64,000 nucleotides of DNA from Thamnidium elegans. Lineage: Eukaryota; Mucoromycota; Mucoromycetes; Mucorales; Mucoraceae. Positions 62,137 through 64,000 of this stretch are shown piece after piece. The notes below the pieces were generated by a model. That model worked only from the letters and a program-made list of their open reading frames with translations. It made no database searches and had not been told where the DNA came from. Within the stretch, counting starts at the first letter, position 1. Each line of letters opens with the position of its first letter. The stretch lies in contig JAIXMG010000032.1 of NCBI GenBank assembly GCA_025201345.1, positions 248,001 to 312,000 on the forward strand. Direction: 5' to 3'. Position numbers and translations under genes: made by a program.

Positions 62137-64000
62137 TTAGAAAGTTTTTCCATTTGCGTTAGATGAGGACTGTCTATCTGCTTGTCTTTTTACAAGATAA
62201 TTTAACTTGTCCATAACTTCTTCTAATTTAGTTTTGCGTTCCTGTAACTCGAGATGTTTTTGAATAGGTGGATTTTCTCTAGCAAATTGTTGTATTTGTT
62301 TACGATCCATTTCATAAACTAGACGATTATCAACCTCGCGAGGGAACTGAAAGAAAAACTCATTTAATAACTCCACTTGTATAAACATAACGGCCTTATA
62401 ATAAAAATAAAATAAAATTAGTGATCAAGTAAGACAAAAGATAACTTATCTAATATAAGGTAATATTACCGTATAAGTTAGTTTTTCAGCAATAACATTC
62501 AAGAATGCTTCTGGACAGTATTGCTTATTTTCAGACGATTTACACTGTCTACTCTTCAAAGCAGCAATTCTATACTTTAAAATCATGGCACGATCTCTTA
62601 AATAAATGGCATCTTTTGCTTTTTCTAATAATTTAGGGTTATAGAAAGATTTTACTACTTCTTCTTCTTCTTCTTCGTCTTCTTGTTGGTGGGAAGATTG
62701 TCTATTATTATTATTGTTAAAATCTAAGCTTTGACTCTTTTCTTGTCGTCGAGCCTCTTCTCGTTGTGAATCTAGAAGGTAATTGATGGCGCTCTTTAAT
62801 TTTTTCTTTCCGACAGAGTTTTTGATGGAAGCAGCCATTTCATCGCACATTTCAAGTTCTTTCTCCAATAAGGTGACAGATCTTTTCACGCCTTCATTCC
62901 ATTCGGTATCATTAATCTCTACCTGAATTAAAAAAAAGAAAAAAAAGTTAGTACTACCATTCTTAAAATAAAATAAAATAGAAAAGTTACCTCAAATTTA
63001 TAAGGCTTGATAGTATTTTCGACTTGGTCACTGGTAGCTAAAAATTTTGTTCTCAGAATTTCACTTGTAAAACTCATTATCTGTTGACGAGTGTCAGGGT
63101 GATAACTAAATGATTCGGCATTTGCCAATCTCTCCATATTACTCATAAGAACGTCAACAACTAACTGTGTAGTAGATCTACCGATACCACTTTTAGTTAA
63201 AGCAGCAGAAGCAAAGTCTACCTTATATAACCAATAAATATCTTCAGGGGTTGCCTTAGGCAATTCGGCAATTTTCTCGTCACACCAATATTGTTCAGCA
63301 CAGATATCAAGTACTTTCTGTTCCAGCATTGTGCGCACTTCATGACGGACTTGAGGTTTACCGAAATTATTAGCAAAATCTTTAAAATCATGTTTGAGAC
63401 AGTCCATGGTTTCCGCAACATAAGATTCGGCCGTCACTTTTCTGTCGTTATACTGAACTTTAAATTGATAACGTGATTCTTCAAGTTCACGTTGAACTGC
63501 GTCTACGATACTGTACAAAGATCTGCCCATACTTTGTTCCAAAACGTTCATGAGTGTATGTCTCAAGGTAGATGTACCTACTTGAATATCTCGTTGATTG
63601 AAAATAAGATGAGATCTAAAATAAGCTTCTTCTGTTTTAATTAGTGCATGGGTCATATTTCCATTCGAAGCATTTTCGGGTGCTTTACAGACAACTCCAA
63701 TATAGCCGAGGTGTAATGGATAATCTGTGTTACGAAGAATAGCGGCACCTGCTTGAGGTGACACAAGATCCATTTTAGTAATAACACCAATAGTACGAAG
63801 TCCAAGCGGGTCCCATTTTCTACTGGCCTTGAGTGCAGGAGAATTTGCTAAATCAACATTTGCACTACAAACAGCTAAAATAATATTGGGTCCACGAATA
63901 TATTTTTCACATAAATCTTCAATCTTGTTCTTTAATGATTCTGGTTGATTACGATTAGAGATTTGAATATAACCTGGTAAATCGATTAAAGTAAGGTCGG
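62137..64000 (-). CDS. MGM1: Mitochondrial dynamin-like GTPase Mgm1/OPA1, C-terminal part
   Basis: Fuses and shapes the mitochondrial inner membrane; dynamin-family GTPase. Only the C-terminal two-thirds lies in the window; the targeting peptide, transmembrane segment and P-loop are beyond position 64000. The visible part begins with the G3 motif [20 protein letters not shown], followed by [20 protein letters not shown], the G4 motif [20 protein letters not shown] and [20 protein letters not shown]. Middle/GED-type helices follow: [40 protein letters not shown]. Introns lie at 62925-62989, 62391-62468 approximately. The C-terminal exon encodes [20 protein letters not shown] and a helix ending SSNANGKTF. 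The G-domain segments match Mgm1/OPA1 better than other dynamins. Confidence 0.92.

Overview
The window is eukaryotic nuclear DNA from a fungus. It is AT-rich and full of long poly(T)/poly(A) runs. Nearly every gene is broken by 45-90 bp GT-AG introns, often with TACTAAC-like branch sites. Gene content (CreA/Mig1 zinc fingers, Pho85/CDK5-type kinase, Mgm1, Iml2 family, a divergent Hsp70-like protein and a Mucorales-type accessory ORF family) points to an early-diverging fungus, most likely Mucoromycota/Mucorales. No species can be named from sequence alone.

Layout. 1-22.5 kb is a compact housekeeping block: mitochondrial ribosome recycling factor (partial), UDP-glucose pyrophosphorylase, an NCLX-type cation/Ca2+ exchanger, a doubtful small gene, an Iml2/TTC39-like protein, a divergent Hsp70-like protein, SRP68, GAPDH, L-2-hydroxyglutarate dehydrogenase, a Pho85/CDK5-type kinase and an ankyrin-repeat protein. 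22.5-35.8 kb is an accessory, gene-poor island. It holds a decayed LINE 3' fragment with an inverted 58-bp duplication, several local repeat families and one intronless ORF of a lineage-restricted-looking family with a PD-(D/E)XK-like motif. 35.8-40.5 kb returns to conserved genes (ATG7, CreA/Mig1-type repressor). 40.5-44.8 kb is a second gene-poor stretch carrying a broken TnpB/Fanzor-like transposon ORF. 44.8-64 kb is dense again: a small conserved-looking protein, NAA15, proteasome beta-3, a GRAMD4-like membrane protein, an Sth1/Snf2 chromatin remodeller, PP2A catalytic subunit, casein kinase 2 beta, a bHLH-zipper factor and Mgm1 (truncated at the window end).

How it fits together. Most genes are single-copy cell-maintenance functions with no operon-like logic. 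Neighbours are frequently convergent with very short gaps (12 bp, 37 bp, 49 bp and 83 bp between stop codons). Two features of gene structure stand out: an 8-nt internal microexon in the Iml2-like gene, and a proteasome beta-3 gene whose first coding exon is only ATG and whose last is six bases. The most novel material is the 23-35 kb island and the Fanzor-like relic at 43-44 kb. All calls come from reading the sequence; exon junctions were inferred from frame, splice consensus and remembered family sequence, not from transcripts.
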